From Bacteroidia bacterium (GTDB lineage: Bacteria; Bacteroidota; Bacteroidia; Flavobacteriales; Flavobacteriaceae), in NCBI GenBank assembly GCA_030430385.1, contig JAUIFO010000002.1, positions 124,001 to 188,000 of the forward strand: 64,000 nucleotides of DNA, given 5' to 3'. Positions 17,541-27,256 of this stretch are shown here, in pieces. The notes beneath the pieces are model-generated. The model saw only the letters and a program-made list of their open reading frames with translations. It was not told the DNA's origin and ran no database searches. How positions within the stretch are numbered: position 1 is the stretch's first letter; every line of letters begins with the position of its first letter. A program made the position numbers and the translations under genes.

Positions 17541-18044
17541 TTATTGTCTACTAGGTGCGCTGGGATAATGAACAGGTTCTAAAATAGAGATTTCAGATAT
17601 TTTGTAATACAAGGTTTTGTTATCTGATCTATAAGACACTACACATTCATCGTCTTTTAATTCAAATGGAAGTGTTTGTTTTATGATTGGAAGCGTGTTT
17701 TTCGATTCTTCTTTCATATCAGAACTAACCACAATATCTACTGGTTGGTTCCATTCGGTTTTGAAGCGACCTACATAACTATTTTGATCTTCTAAAAACT
17801 CTAACTTGGTAATCTGATCTCTAAAATAAATACTATCTAAAACCATATTATTAGTAGTAACAGGTATAAATACATTTATGCCTGAACCGCCTCCCTTAAT
17901 ACCTGCAACCCATTTTTGAGCATACACATCGCCAAAGGTCATTGGAGCCTTCTTTTGTAATTGCTGGGTTGTAGAGCATTTCGAAAAACTAGCCATGAGC
18001 ATAAACATTACAAGTGAAAAAGATATTGATTTTAATATTTTCAT
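17541..18044 (-). CDS. Hypothetical lipoprotein, about 167 residues
   Basis: I start this gene at ATG 18044 (MKILKSISF). The longer frame to 18104 would begin inside the terminator hairpin and upstream of the -7 box at 18078-18085. From 18044 the protein has a lipoprotein signal with Cys23 (FSKCSTT) and then a beta-rich domain of about 140 residues with an unusual GGGSG segment (KGGGSGINVFIP). The family is not recognised. It precedes the flippase/dut genes in the same direction but has a separate promoter. Confidence 0.75.
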   Translation of the reverse strand: MKILKSISFSLVMFMLMASFSKCSTTQQLQKKAPMTFGDVYAQKWVAGIKGGGSGINVFIPVTTNNMVLDSIYFRDQITKLEFLEDQNSYVGRFKTEWNQPVDIVVSSDMKEESKNTLPIIKQTLPFELKDDECVVSYRSDNKTLYYKISEISILEPVHYPSAPSRQ

Positions 18045-18077
18045 CGCTTTAAATTTATATTTATAAAGATACGATTT

Positions 18078-18085
18078 CAAATTTA
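18078..18085 (-). promoter_or_regulatory. -7 promoter box for the 17.5-kb lipoprotein
   Basis: The minus strand reads TAAATTTG, an exact TAnnTTTG match, 33 bases before ATG 18044. It decides the start codon of that gene. Confidence 0.55.
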
Positions 18086-18092
18086 GTGCCAT

Positions 18093-18123
18093 AAAAAAGC
18101 CCAACTCGATAAGTTGGGCTTTT
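18093..18123 (-). terminator. Terminator of the atp operon
   Basis: Arms AAGCCCAACT and AGTTGGGCTT with a 5-base loop and flanking A/T runs. It lies downstream of atpG and the tandem repeats, in the direction of transcription of the ATP synthase genes, and just before the lipoprotein promoter. Confidence 0.8.
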
Positions 18124-18132
18124 GTCTATTTT

Positions 18133-18159
18133 AGATTCTTCGCTTACGCTCTGAATGAC
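18133..18159. repeat. REP-like repeat downstream of atpG
   Basis: The plus strand begins AGATTCTTCGCTTACGCTCT and ends GAATGAC. The ends AGATTC and GAATGAC match the two elements between atpG and atpA (19251-19276 and 19301-19325). It lies between the atp terminator and the tandem array. Confidence 0.6.
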
Positions 18160-18163
18160 ATTC

Positions 18164-18395
18164 TAATTGTTTGCTTCTTTTGAAGCATTTGACTCCGTCT
18201 AATTGTTCAATGCTTCCTTTTTATTTGAAGCATTTGACTGCGTCTAATTGTTCAATGCCTCCTTTTATTTGAAGCATTTGACTGCGTCTAATTGTTCAAT
18301 GCTTCCTTTTTATTTGAAGCATTTGACTGCGTCTAATTGTTCAATGCTTCCTTTTTATTTGAAGCATTTGACTGCGTCTAATTGTTCAATGCCTC
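18164..18395. repeat. 45-bp tandem repeat array built from the 3' end of atpG
   Basis: Units starting GAAGCATTTGACTGCGTCTA begin at 18182, 18227, 18271, 18316 and 18361: four full units (45, 44, 45, 45 bases) plus a fifth that is partly inside atpG, with a decayed partial copy on the left (18164-18181). Each unit carries a copy of the last five atpG codons and stop (EALNN, then TAG) followed by about 27 bases of trailer. Units differ by only one or two bases (CTCC versus TTCC; ACTCCG versus ACTGCG in the first). Each also contains an inverted repeat GAAGCATTTGA with TCAATGCTTC, followed by T-rich sequence on the plus strand. Confidence 0.95.
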
Positions 18396-19238
18396 AGCAC
18401 CACCAACAATTTCTAAAATTTCATTGGTAATCGCAGCCTGACGTGCTTTGTTGTAAGTCAATTTCAATTGATCTCTCAATTCCGTAGCGTTATCAGTTGC
18501 CTTGTGCATTGCTGTCATACGAGCACCATGCTCACTAGCAAAACTATCTCTTACACTTTTGTATAATTGAGTTTTCAGTGATTTAGGAATTAGTTGCTCT
18601 ACAATAGCAGCTTTAGATGGTTCAAAAATATAATCAAGATTAGCATTGTTACTGCCTTCAACTGGAACAATTGGTAAAAACTGTTCAGACATAACAATTT
18701 GCGTTGCAGCGTTTTTGAATTTGTTGTAAACAATTTCAATTTTATCATATTCGCCTTCAACAAACTTATCCATTAACGTTTGCGCAATTTCAGCTACATT
18801 ATCGAACGTTAAATCATCAAAAATATCACTCTTATTATCGATAACCTTATTGGTTTTCTTGAAAGCATCATTTGCTTTTTTACCAATAGCTAAGTAAGAT
18901 ACTTCTTGATTAGCATACGTCTCAGAGGTAAGTCTGTTAACCTCTTTAATGATGTTAGAGTTAAATGCTCCAGCTAAACCTCTATTTGATGTAATAGCAA
19001 CAATCAAGACCTTATTAACCTCACGTTGATCTGCAAATTTACTACCTGAGTCTGCATCTAAAGTAGCGCTTAAACTCTGTAAAAGCTCGGTTAGTTTATC
19101 TGCATATGGTCGCATTGCCGTAATAGCATCTTGAGCTTTTTTCAACTTAGCTGCAGATACCATTTTCATGGCACTAGTGATCTGCATCGTTGAAGATACT
19201 GAAGATATTCTGTTACGTATTTCTTTTAAGTTTGCCAT
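18378..19238 (-). CDS. atpG: F1Fo ATP synthase gamma subunit
   Basis: The gamma subunit is the central rotor stalk of the F1 sector. The product, 286 residues from ATG 19238 (MANLKEIRNRISSV), has the two long coiled-coil helices at the ends (about 1-60 and 210-286, with RMTAMHKATDNATELRDQL) and a middle Rossmann-like domain with TSNRGLAGAFN. The frame extends 8 codons further up, but MANLKEI is the family start. Its last five codons are duplicated in the tandem array that follows. It is last in the atpBEFHAG unit. Confidence 0.97.
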   Translation of the reverse strand: MANLKEIRNRISSVSSTMQITSAMKMVSAAKLKKAQDAITAMRPYADKLTELLQSLSATLDADSGSKFADQREVNKVLIVAITSNRGLAGAFNSNIIKEVNRLTSETYANQEVSYLAIGKKANDAFKKTNKVIDNKSDIFDDLTFDNVAEIAQTLMDKFVEGEYDKIEIVYNKFKNAATQIVMSEQFLPIVPVEGSNNANLDYIFEPSKAAIVEQLIPKSLKTQLYKSVRDSFASEHGARMTAMHKATDNATELRDQLKLTYNKARQAAITNEILEIVGGAEALNN

Positions 19239-19250
19239 ATTCTCTTTTTT

Positions 19251-19325
19251 GTCATTCCACAATTATTGCAGAATCTATTTTATAGTGTACTCAAATAATG
19301 AGATTCCTGCTTTCGCAGGAATGAC
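19251..19325. repeat. REPIN-like pair of inverted REP elements between atpA and atpG
   Basis: Two related 25-26-bp elements face each other: 19251-19276 (GTCATTCCAC... to ...GAATCT) and, inverted, 19301-19325 (AGATTCC... to ...GGAATGAC). The second is itself a perfect 20-bp inverted repeat at 19303-19322 (ATTCCTGC, TTTC loop, GCAGGAAT). Together they can fold into one long cruciform of 75 bp in the 89-bp gap. Confidence 0.75.
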
Positions 19326-19327
19326 AA

Positions 19328-20908
19328 TTAAGCTTTAAACTTCGCTGATAAATCTTTAGCTACATGACTTAATGTGTCTGTAACCTCATCTGTTAATTTT
19401 CCAGATTTTAAAGTATCTAAAACGTCTCTGTGCTTCGCATTTAAGAATTCAATGTAATCTCTTTCAAATTCTTTTACTTTTTCAACAGGCACATCTCTCA
19501 ATAAGTTTTTAGATCCAGCATAAATAATAGCAATTTGATCTTCAACTGTAAATGGATCGTTTTGTGCTTGCTTTAAGATCTCAACATTACGTTTACCTTT
19601 CTCAATTACATTTAACGTCGCAGCATCAAGGTCAGAACCAAACTTCGCGAATGCTTCTAATTCACGGAATTGCGCTTGATCTAGTTTTAATGTACCTGCT
19701 ACTTTCTTCATCGATTTAATCTGAGCGTTACCACCTACACGAGATACAGAAATACCTACGTTAATTGCAGGACGTACACCAGAGTTAAATAAATCAGACT
19801 CTAAGAAGATCTGTCCATCTGTAATCGAAATTACATTTGTTGGAATATATGCAGAAACGTCACCAGCTTGAGTCTCAATGATTGGCAAAGCTGTTAAAGA
19901 ACCTCCACCTTTAACCATAGGTTTTAAACTGTCTGGTAAATCGTTCATTTCTTTTGCGATGTTATCATCGTTGATCACCTTAGCAGAACGTTCTAATAAT
20001 CTTGAGTGTAAGTAGAAAACGTCTCCAGGATACGCCTCACGTCCTGGTGGACGACGTAATAATAATGACACCTCACGATAAGCAACCGCTTGCTTAGATA
20101 AATCATCATAGATGATTAATGCTGGGCGACCAGTATCTCTGAAGTATTCACCAATTGCAGCACCAGCCATTGGAGCGTAAACTTGCATTGGAGCAGGATC
20201 AGAAGCGTTAGCTGCAACGATAGTTGTATACGCTAATGCACCTTTTTCTTCTAATACTTTAGAAATGTTAGCTACAGTAGAAGCCTTTTGTCCAACTGCA
20301 ACATAAATACAGTATACAGGCTCACCTGCATCGTAAAATTCTTTTTGATTTAAGATGGTATCGATACAAACTGTTGTTTTACCAGTTTGACGGTCACCAA
20401 TAACCAACTCACGTTGACCTCTACCTACAGGAATCATCGCATCGATAGATTTGATACCTGTTTGAAGTGGCTCTGTTACAGGCTCACGATAAATTACACC
20501 AGGAGCTTTACGCTCAAGTGGCATTTGATATGTATCACCAGCAATTGGTCCTTTACCATCAATTGGGTTTCCTAATGTATCAACAACACGACCAACAATA
20601 CCTTCACCTACATTGATAGATGCAATTTTGTTAGTACGTTTTACTGTTGAACCTTCTTTGATTTCTTTTGAAGGGCCTAATAATACAATACCTACGTTAT
20701 CTTCTTCAAGGTTTAGTACGATTCCTTCTAAGCCACCGTCGAATTCTACTAATTCTCCGTATTGCGCATTTGAAAGTCCGTAAGCACGAACAATACCATC
20801 ACCAACAGTTAATACTGTTCCTACTTCATCTAATGAAGCTCCTGCTTCAAAACCTGAAAGTTGTTGTTTTAAGATTGCTGATATTTCAGCTGGTTTTACT
20901 TCTGCCAT
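19328..20908 (-). CDS. atpA: F1Fo ATP synthase alpha subunit
   Basis: Alpha forms the F1 hexamer with beta and holds the non-catalytic nucleotide sites. The 526-residue protein has an N-terminal beta-barrel (about 25-95), the Walker A GDRQTGKT at 171-178, the [11 protein letters not shown] strand, and the ATP synthase signature [14 protein letters not shown] near residue 380. The C-terminal helical domain is complete. The partner beta (atpD) and epsilon (atpC) genes are not in this window. Confidence 0.99.
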   Translation of the reverse strand: MAEVKPAEISAILKQQLSGFEAGASLDEVGTVLTVGDGIVRAYGLSNAQYGELVEFDGGLEGIVLNLEEDNVGIVLLGPSKEIKEGSTVKRTNKIASINVGEGIVGRVVDTLGNPIDGKGPIAGDTYQMPLERKAPGVIYREPVTEPLQTGIKSIDAMIPVGRGQRELVIGDRQTGKTTVCIDTILNQKEFYDAGEPVYCIYVAVGQKASTVANISKVLEEKGALAYTTIVAANASDPAPMQVYAPMAGAAIGEYFRDTGRPALIIYDDLSKQAVAYREVSLLLRRPPGREAYPGDVFYLHSRLLERSAKVINDDNIAKEMNDLPDSLKPMVKGGGSLTALPIIETQAGDVSAYIPTNVISITDGQIFLESDLFNSGVRPAINVGISVSRVGGNAQIKSMKKVAGTLKLDQAQFRELEAFAKFGSDLDAATLNVIEKGKRNVEILKQAQNDPFTVEDQIAIIYAGSKNLLRDVPVEKVKEFERDYIEFLNAKHRDVLDTLKSGKLTDEVTDTLSHVAKDLSAKFKA

Positions 20909-20935
20909 CTTATTATTTATTTAGATATAAATATC

Positions 20936-21466
20936 CTAGTTTAATGTAAATTCTCTTTTTAATGCGTTTAGTTTATTAGCGATACTTGCGTTGTATTGAA
21001 TATCTCCAACACGTAGTATAAATCCACCAATAATACTTTCGTCTACTATATTTTCTAACTCAACCGATTTGCTGGTTAGTTCTTTTATTTTAGCCATAAC
21101 CTTAATTTCCAAATCACCTGTCATTGGAACTGCTGTTGTGACTGTTGCTTTTTCTTTACCAATGTGAGCTTCATATAGCTCGTTGTATTTTGTTGCAACC
21201 TCAGCAACAACATCAATTCTGTTATTCGTTACCAGAACGTCAAATAAATTATTGGTTAAAGCATTTGTTTTTGGAAATACCTTGTTTAATATTTCACGCT
21301 TTGCATCTTGTTTAGCAATAGCACTCTTAAGCGCAGCATCAAGTTCAGGATTCTCTGAAATTGTATTTGCAATAAGCTTCATGTCATTGCTTACATTTTC
21401 AGCAGAATTTTGATCCACTGCTAAAGATAAAATTGCTTTTGCGTAACGTATTGCTGCTCTAGACAT
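20936..21466 (-). CDS. atpH: F1Fo ATP synthase delta subunit
   Basis: Delta links the top of F1 to the b-subunit stator. The 176-residue protein has the six-helix N-terminal domain (MSRAAIRYAKAILSLAVDQN) and the C-terminal part with GDLEIKVMAKIKELTSK and the conserved IIGGFILRVGD motif. It lies 6 bases after atpF. Confidence 0.97.
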   Translation of the reverse strand: MSRAAIRYAKAILSLAVDQNSAENVSNDMKLIANTISENPELDAALKSAIAKQDAKREILNKVFPKTNALTNNLFDVLVTNNRIDVVAEVATKYNELYEAHIGKEKATVTTAVPMTGDLEIKVMAKIKELTSKSVELENIVDESIIGGFILRVGDIQYNASIANKLNALKREFTLN

Positions 21467-21472
21467 ACCTTA

Positions 21473-21973
21473 TTAGTTTAAAGTCGCTTCACCTAACATA
21501 GACTCCACTAACTTGATTTGCTTGTCTTTATTAGATAATTCTTCACGTACTACTTTTTCTGCGATATCAATTGAAAGGTTAGCTACTTGAGATTTTAATT
21601 CTGCAATAGCTGCTTTCTTTTCTGTTTCGATAGATGCTTGTGCTTGCGCAATTAATTTGCTAGCTTCAGCTTTAGCTTCGTCTTTAGCGTCTTCGATCAT
21701 TTTATTTTTGATATCTCTAGCCTCTTTAAGCATTGCTTCACGCTCTACTCTAGCTTCGTTCAATAGTTTTTGATTATCTGCCTGAAGATTTTGCATTTCG
21801 CGTTTCGCTTTTTCTGCAGAATCAATAGCATCTTTAATACCTTCTTCTCTGTCGTTTAAAGCTTTTAAAATTGGCTTCCAAGCAAACTTGACCATGATAA
21901 AAATCAGAATCAAGAATAAAACAGTCTGTTTTACAAATAAGTCAAGAGAGAAATTTTCAAGTAATTGTTCCAT
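21473..21973 (-). CDS. atpF: F1Fo ATP synthase b subunit
   Basis: The b subunit is the peripheral stator. The 166-residue protein has one N-terminal transmembrane helix (about 13-30, TVLFLILIFIMVKFAWKPI) and then a long, charged, heptad-like helix to the end. It is separated from atpE by 84 bases that hold a strong hairpin, an unusual gap within this tight operon. Confidence 0.97.
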   Translation of the reverse strand: MEQLLENFSLDLFVKQTVLFLILIFIMVKFAWKPILKALNDREEGIKDAIDSAEKAKREMQNLQADNQKLLNEARVEREAMLKEARDIKNKMIEDAKDEAKAEASKLIAQAQASIETEKKAAIAELKSQVANLSIDIAEKVVREELSNKDKQIKLVESMLGEATLN

Positions 21974-22007
21974 TTATATAAATCTTGTAAAATTTTAATT
22001 TTTGAAT

Positions 22008-22046
22008 TTTCATTTTCCTGCAACCAACCGTTACAGGAAAATGAAA
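22008..22046 (-). promoter_or_regulatory. 13-bp perfect hairpin between atpE and atpF
   Basis: TTTCATTTTCCTG (22008-22020) pairs perfectly with CAGGAAAATGAAA (22034-22046) around a 13-base loop. No T-run follows in the direction of transcription, so it is not a plain terminator. In the mRNA it would close the 3' end of the atpE message. Confidence 0.6.
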
Positions 22047-22057
22047 TTTTAAGGTTG

Positions 22058-23454
<1,397 letters not shown>

Positions 23455-23486
23455 AGTGTTCCGAATAGGATGTCTGAAATTCGGCG

Positions 23487-23494
23487 CAAATATA
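23487..23494 (-). promoter_or_regulatory. -7 promoter box for the atpBEFHAG operon
   Basis: The minus strand reads TATATTTG, an exact TAnnTTTG match, in the only real gap (69 bases) before atpB. The start would be near 23480, about 26 bases ahead of the ATG. Confidence 0.6.
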
Positions 23495-23523
23495 GGTATT
23501 ATTTTTTGGACTAAATCATCTTT

Positions 23524-23928
23524 TTAGTCATTTTTTGAAGCACTCCACTTATTTAATAATTTGGATAAAAAAAGGATTTCAAACAATAAGGCTAAAAACA
23601 TAGGAATCAATAGATTAGCGCTTTCTGTGTTTGTAAAAGATTGGGTATTGAAAATATGATTCTTGAAAACAAGACAAAACAAAATTATTTTAAAAACCAT
23701 ACTTGCCAAATACAAAAACCCTAATTGACCTTCTAATTTATTACTAAAATGTAATAGTGCAAGCCCTAAAGTGAGCAACAACGTAAACGCACAATGAAAG
23801 CCATAAAGTGCTTCTAATTGTATTGGAGAAGCCTTGGCTAAATTCACAAAAACATTAGCGTGTAAAACATAAAACAATACAAATAATACTAGAAATGAAC
23901 TTAAGTAAAAAACAACGGCTTTCATCAT
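23524..23928 (-). CDS. Small membrane protein next to ATP synthase (DUF6168-like)
   Basis: The 134-residue protein has four hydrophobic helices (about 4-26, 40-62, 68-90, 100-125) and few polar residues. Its place, between atpZ and atpB and with one base shared with the atpZ stop (TAATG), is where many bacteria have atpI, a membrane protein that helps c-ring assembly. Sequence similarity to AtpI is not clear by eye; I believe it is the DUF6168 type common in Flavobacteriia. Role as an assembly factor is inference from position. Confidence 0.75.
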   Translation of the reverse strand: MMKAVVFYLSSFLVLFVLFYVLHANVFVNLAKASPIQLEALYGFHCAFTLLLTLGLALLHFSNKLEGQLGFLYLASMVFKIILFCLVFKNHIFNTQSFTNTESANLLIPMFLALLFEILFLSKLLNKWSASKND

Positions 23929-24191
23929 TAATCTGCGTTAAATTTATTCACACGTCTAATAATGATGTACATTGATAAAAAGACTGCTAAAAGTGTTAGT
24001 GTTTCTTCTAAATACGATGTAGATAATTTGGTGTCTAACCAAGCTCCAGCAAAATTTCCAAGAAAAATAGTTAATGCCATTTGAATCCCAATTCCAGAGA
24101 AAATAGCCCAATTTTTAAGCGGATTGCCCTTTTTCTGGCTGCCCTGTTGCTGGTCTTTGAATGGTTGTTTGCTGTCCTGTTCTTGAGCCAT
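23928..24191 (-). CDS. atpZ: AtpZ/AtpI family protein
   Basis: The 87-residue protein has a polar, Gln-rich N-terminus (1-25) and two transmembrane helices (about 29-50 and 61-80) of the AtpZ type (FSGIGIQMALTIFLGNFAGAWLD). AtpZ with AtpI is known to form a magnesium/calcium channel and help ATP synthase assembly. Its first 77 bases overlap the 3' end of the bactofilin gene in another frame, which accounts for the odd Gln/Lys-rich N-terminus. Confidence 0.85.
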   Translation of the reverse strand: MAQEQDSKQPFKDQQQGSQKKGNPLKNWAIFSGIGIQMALTIFLGNFAGAWLDTKLSTSYLEETLTLLAVFLSMYIIIRRVNKFNAD

Positions 24192-24570
24192 TATTAAGTT
24201 CTTTAAGAGCGCCTTTCATTACACAAGTAGCATTAAAAGTTGCTCCTGGTTCAACGGCAAGTTTACCAACTTCAACCTCACCTTCAACATGTGCTGTAGA
24301 TCGTAAAGACAAGGTATCTGTAAGCATCAGCTTTCCTGAGAATTTCCCTTCAACATCTGCATTAGCACTTTTTAACGTGCCATTAATAATTCCTGTTTTT
24401 CCAATAACTACCTTTCCAGGTGTTTTAACATTCCCTTGTACAGATCCTTCAATTCTGAAATCACCATCACTAATAATATCACCTGTAATTGTTGTTCCTT
24501 TAGCAATTGTATTTTGCTGAGACATTGTTTCTGTTGCCATTTTTCCTGTTTTTTTATCTGAAGAAAACAT
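24115..24570 (-). CDS. Bactofilin (polymer-forming cytoskeletal protein)
   Basis: Bactofilins form nucleotide-free filaments of stacked beta-helices and position envelope or polysaccharide machinery. The 151-residue protein has a short disordered N-terminus (1-20), a right-handed beta-helix core of repeated strands (about 22-120, with GTTITGDIISDGDFRIEG and GNVKTPGKVVIGKTGIING) and a Gln/Thr/Gly-rich tail. The tail is encoded by bases that also encode the start of AtpZ in another frame. It follows sprE by 11 bases. Confidence 0.92.
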   Translation of the reverse strand: MFSSDKKTGKMATETMSQQNTIAKGTTITGDIISDGDFRIEGSVQGNVKTPGKVVIGKTGIINGTLKSANADVEGKFSGKLMLTDTLSLRSTAHVEGEVEVGKLAVEPGATFNATCVMKGALKELNNGSRTGQQTTIQRPATGQPEKGQSA

Positions 24571-24581
24571 AGGTTTACGTT

Positions 24582-27134
24582 TTATTGAGAGGCTAAGTAG
24601 TCATTTAGATTTTTGTGTCTTTGAACGATTTCATAGTTGGGTGAAGAAATCGCATGGAAATCTCTTGTAATCTCATGTTTATTCTCCTTTAATATCTCTG
24701 CAAATCCTGATGCGCCTTCTACACTTTTTAAACCGTGTACCACAACAAAAATGGTGTTGGCATCATAAACATCTACAGATGTTGTTAGGTCAAAATAAGT
24801 GACTTTAGATACTGCATCATTTAAATCTTTGACAAACGCATCAATGTCATCTTTTTCGTCTACAGCAAAAGGATACAACACATTAAAATGCTGCGCTCTG
24901 GAATCGTCAATGAATTTTTTCTGAGCTAATACTGGAATAACTTCACTTAAAATAGTTTGTGCTTTTTTACCTTCTTCTGAATTTGGATACGTTAAAGCAA
25001 TGTAGTTCACACCTTCCTTGTATGCATCAAAACCATTTAATCTTCCGTTAGCTGAAGCTTTTAAAATTTCAAATTTTGGAACAATGGGATCGCCTTCAAA
25101 CTTGGTTATATTTAATTCAGCTTCAGAAATAACAGTAGCGTATTCCTGATTATTGAACTTTTCATACAATGCTTCATAAATGCTTTCAGGACTGTTTTCA
25201 TCTTTAGCTAAAGCAGATTCTGGATTCAGTAAAATTTGAGCATATCGCGATTCAGCATGATTACTAATGATGTTGGCTTTCATATCTTCAGCCTTAGCAT
25301 CATTTCCTAACTCAACATAAATTTTATATAAATTATACTTAGACGGTAAAATTAAGCGGTCCTCAGGATTATTGAGGAGTAATTTTTCGAGCTTGTCCTG
25401 AGCCAGTTCCAGTTCCTTAAATTTCTCTTTATAAATAGCACCTAGTTGATAATAGGCAAAGTTGCGTTCTTTGGCGATGCTGTCAATGACTTTTTGATCT
25501 GTTGGGATTTGAGAAATATAAAATTCAGGATCAAAGGCTTCGTCATCTTCTAAGTTTACTGAAGTACTTGCGTTATTTGAATTCTGAGCTTTATTGGTTT
25601 GCTTACTCGAAAGTCGCCAATTATCTTTTAACTCACGATCTCCCCAAATTTTGACAAACTCATTTTTCCCAAAAGAAGCGGTTGTTTGATTGTAAAAATA
25701 AAACTCTTGTTTTCCGCCTGCACCTTTAGGGTTTGCGCGAGATGATTTCCCGACTTTATTCGTCGTATTTGCAGAAGCTAGTCCAGAATTTCTACGTTCT
25801 GCAGCTTCCGCTTTTTCGCGTTCTTCTTCTGCTATTCGCTTTAAGTTATCTGTGTATTCCGTGAAAAGTGCTAAGCGGTCTGCTTCAGAAAGACTTACTA
25901 AATTAAGAATGCTATCATTGACTTGCGCAATCTCTTCATAGTAAATCACATCGTCTAAGTTTTCACGCTTCTTTTTAATGACACGGTATGGTTTAGAATT
26001 ACGCTTTTGGTGCGTCATCGTACTATCATAATATGCTCCAGCTGCTCTGTAATTAGCTTCATCAAAATTCATATCGCCTAGAGTCGAATAATTATAGGCT
26101 AACAACTGTTGGTCACCTGAGTTGGTTCTAAGCGATTTGTTATAATAGGCTATTGCTGTTGAATCACCTCCATTTGCTCTGTAGTATTCAGCAATTCTGT
26201 AATAAATCTTATCTAGGAAAGGCCTATTTTCACGGTTTTCTTCTAGATCAGTAAGGTATTCTTCAAATTCAATTCGGTCACCAGATTCCATATCAAAATT
26301 GGCAACTTTTGCTAAGTGCGCATTGATGTAATATGGACGTGGGATTTTTCGATGCATATCAATGATCTTATCAAAAACCATATTTGCACTATCCTTGTGT
26401 CCAAATTCGTTATAAAGTTGTCCAATTATAAAATTGTAGCGTGCTTTTTCTCTATGCTTTTTAGTGTGTTCTGCAGCGATTCTTAACTGCGGAAGTGCGC
26501 TGTCCTTCGCTTTGATATTGATATAAGCTTGCGCCATCATTGCAGTAGCATCAGCAAGGTCTTGATCTTCAAGTTCTTCCTGATCTAACAAACGCTTTAA
26601 ATTCTTAAGCGCCAATTCGTTATTCTCTAATCGAATATTCGTCTTTTCTCTCCAAACTTTAGCCGTGTTGATTTTGTCACTAGCAGGATACTTGTAAAGA
26701 ATATAGTTAAAGGCTTCGAGTGCTGGCACAAAGCGTTGATCAAAGTAACGCGCTTCACCAAGGAGCAAATAAGCCTCATCAATTTGAGGATTGTATTCTT
26801 TTCCTTTGATGTTCATGCCATGCTTTTGGACAGCCTTTATGGCTTTTTCTTCAGCACGTTCAAAATCTTGATTTCGGCCTTGTCCAGGAAAAAACACATC
26901 TTCCTCTAGTTGCATTCGTTCGACAGGAAGCAATTCCCAAAAATTATCTGTAGCAGCATTATCAACAGTTTCGCGACCTTTTTCTAAGGCAATATAACCG
27001 TTGTAAAGAATATTGTATTTAGTACCTAAAGCGTGGAAATTTCTATTGATAAAGGTATTGTTCTTACGAGAGCATCCTGTAAAAACAAGAGCCAACAAAA
27101 CAACTGATAATCCTATTTTGAACGATGTCTTCAA
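24582..27134 (-). CDS. sprE: Type IX secretion system lipoprotein SprE/PorW
   Basis: SprE/PorW is a periplasmic TPR lipoprotein required for T9SS secretion and, in gliding species, for motility; it links the inner-membrane motor side to the outer-membrane translocon. The 850-residue protein has a lipobox Cys21 (FTGCSRKNN), the family's N-terminal stretch (FINRNFHALGTKYNILYNGY), many TPR-type helix pairs to about 400, a disordered stretch near 440-530 and further TPRs to about 740. Length matches Flavobacterium homologues. With the T9SS sorting domain at base 917 it shows that the system is used in this organism. Confidence 0.93.
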   Translation of the reverse strand: MKTSFKIGLSVVLLALVFTGCSRKNNTFINRNFHALGTKYNILYNGYIALEKGRETVDNAATDNFWELLPVERMQLEEDVFFPGQGRNQDFERAEEKAIKAVQKHGMNIKGKEYNPQIDEAYLLLGEARYFDQRFVPALEAFNYILYKYPASDKINTAKVWREKTNIRLENNELALKNLKRLLDQEELEDQDLADATAMMAQAYINIKAKDSALPQLRIAAEHTKKHREKARYNFIIGQLYNEFGHKDSANMVFDKIIDMHRKIPRPYYINAHLAKVANFDMESGDRIEFEEYLTDLEENRENRPFLDKIYYRIAEYYRANGGDSTAIAYYNKSLRTNSGDQQLLAYNYSTLGDMNFDEANYRAAGAYYDSTMTHQKRNSKPYRVIKKKRENLDDVIYYEEIAQVNDSILNLVSLSEADRLALFTEYTDNLKRIAEEEREKAEAAERRNSGLASANTTNKVGKSSRANPKGAGGKQEFYFYNQTTASFGKNEFVKIWGDRELKDNWRLSSKQTNKAQNSNNASTSVNLEDDEAFDPEFYISQIPTDQKVIDSIAKERNFAYYQLGAIYKEKFKELELAQDKLEKLLLNNPEDRLILPSKYNLYKIYVELGNDAKAEDMKANIISNHAESRYAQILLNPESALAKDENSPESIYEALYEKFNNQEYATVISEAELNITKFEGDPIVPKFEILKASANGRLNGFDAYKEGVNYIALTYPNSEEGKKAQTILSEVIPVLAQKKFIDDSRAQHFNVLYPFAVDEKDDIDAFVKDLNDAVSKVTYFDLTTSVDVYDANTIFVVVHGLKSVEGASGFAEILKENKHEITRDFHAISSPNYEIVQRHKNLNDYLASQ

Positions 27135-27149
27135 CGTGGTTGAGTTTAG

Positions 27150-27165
27150 TTAAGTTATAACTTAA
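27150..27165. promoter_or_regulatory. 16-bp perfect palindrome upstream of sprE
   Basis: TTAAGTTATAACTTAA is its own complement and lies 16 bases before the sprE start, in a 122-base gap. It could be an operator for a dimeric regulator. No known operator is matched. Confidence 0.35.
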
Positions 27166-27256
27166 AACCGTCGCAAATATTATGCAACGCTGTAAAAATA
27201 AGCATCTTTTTGAATTATCGGTCAAAAACACTTGGTTTTTGGATGTCTTGAAAACG

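Noticed and set aside
18182..18395. Repeats with regular spacing that might be taken for a CRISPR array
   Set aside because: The units are directly joined, with no unique spacers, and derive from the end of atpG; no cas gene is near.
18248..18430. Open frame of 60 codons on the plus strand through the repeats
   Set aside because: It only exists because the repeat unit is 45 bases (15 codons); it runs antisense through the atpG end and has no promoter.
24161..24520. 119-codon plus-strand frame opposite bactofilin
   Set aside because: Mirror of the bactofilin beta-helix repeats; no independent support.
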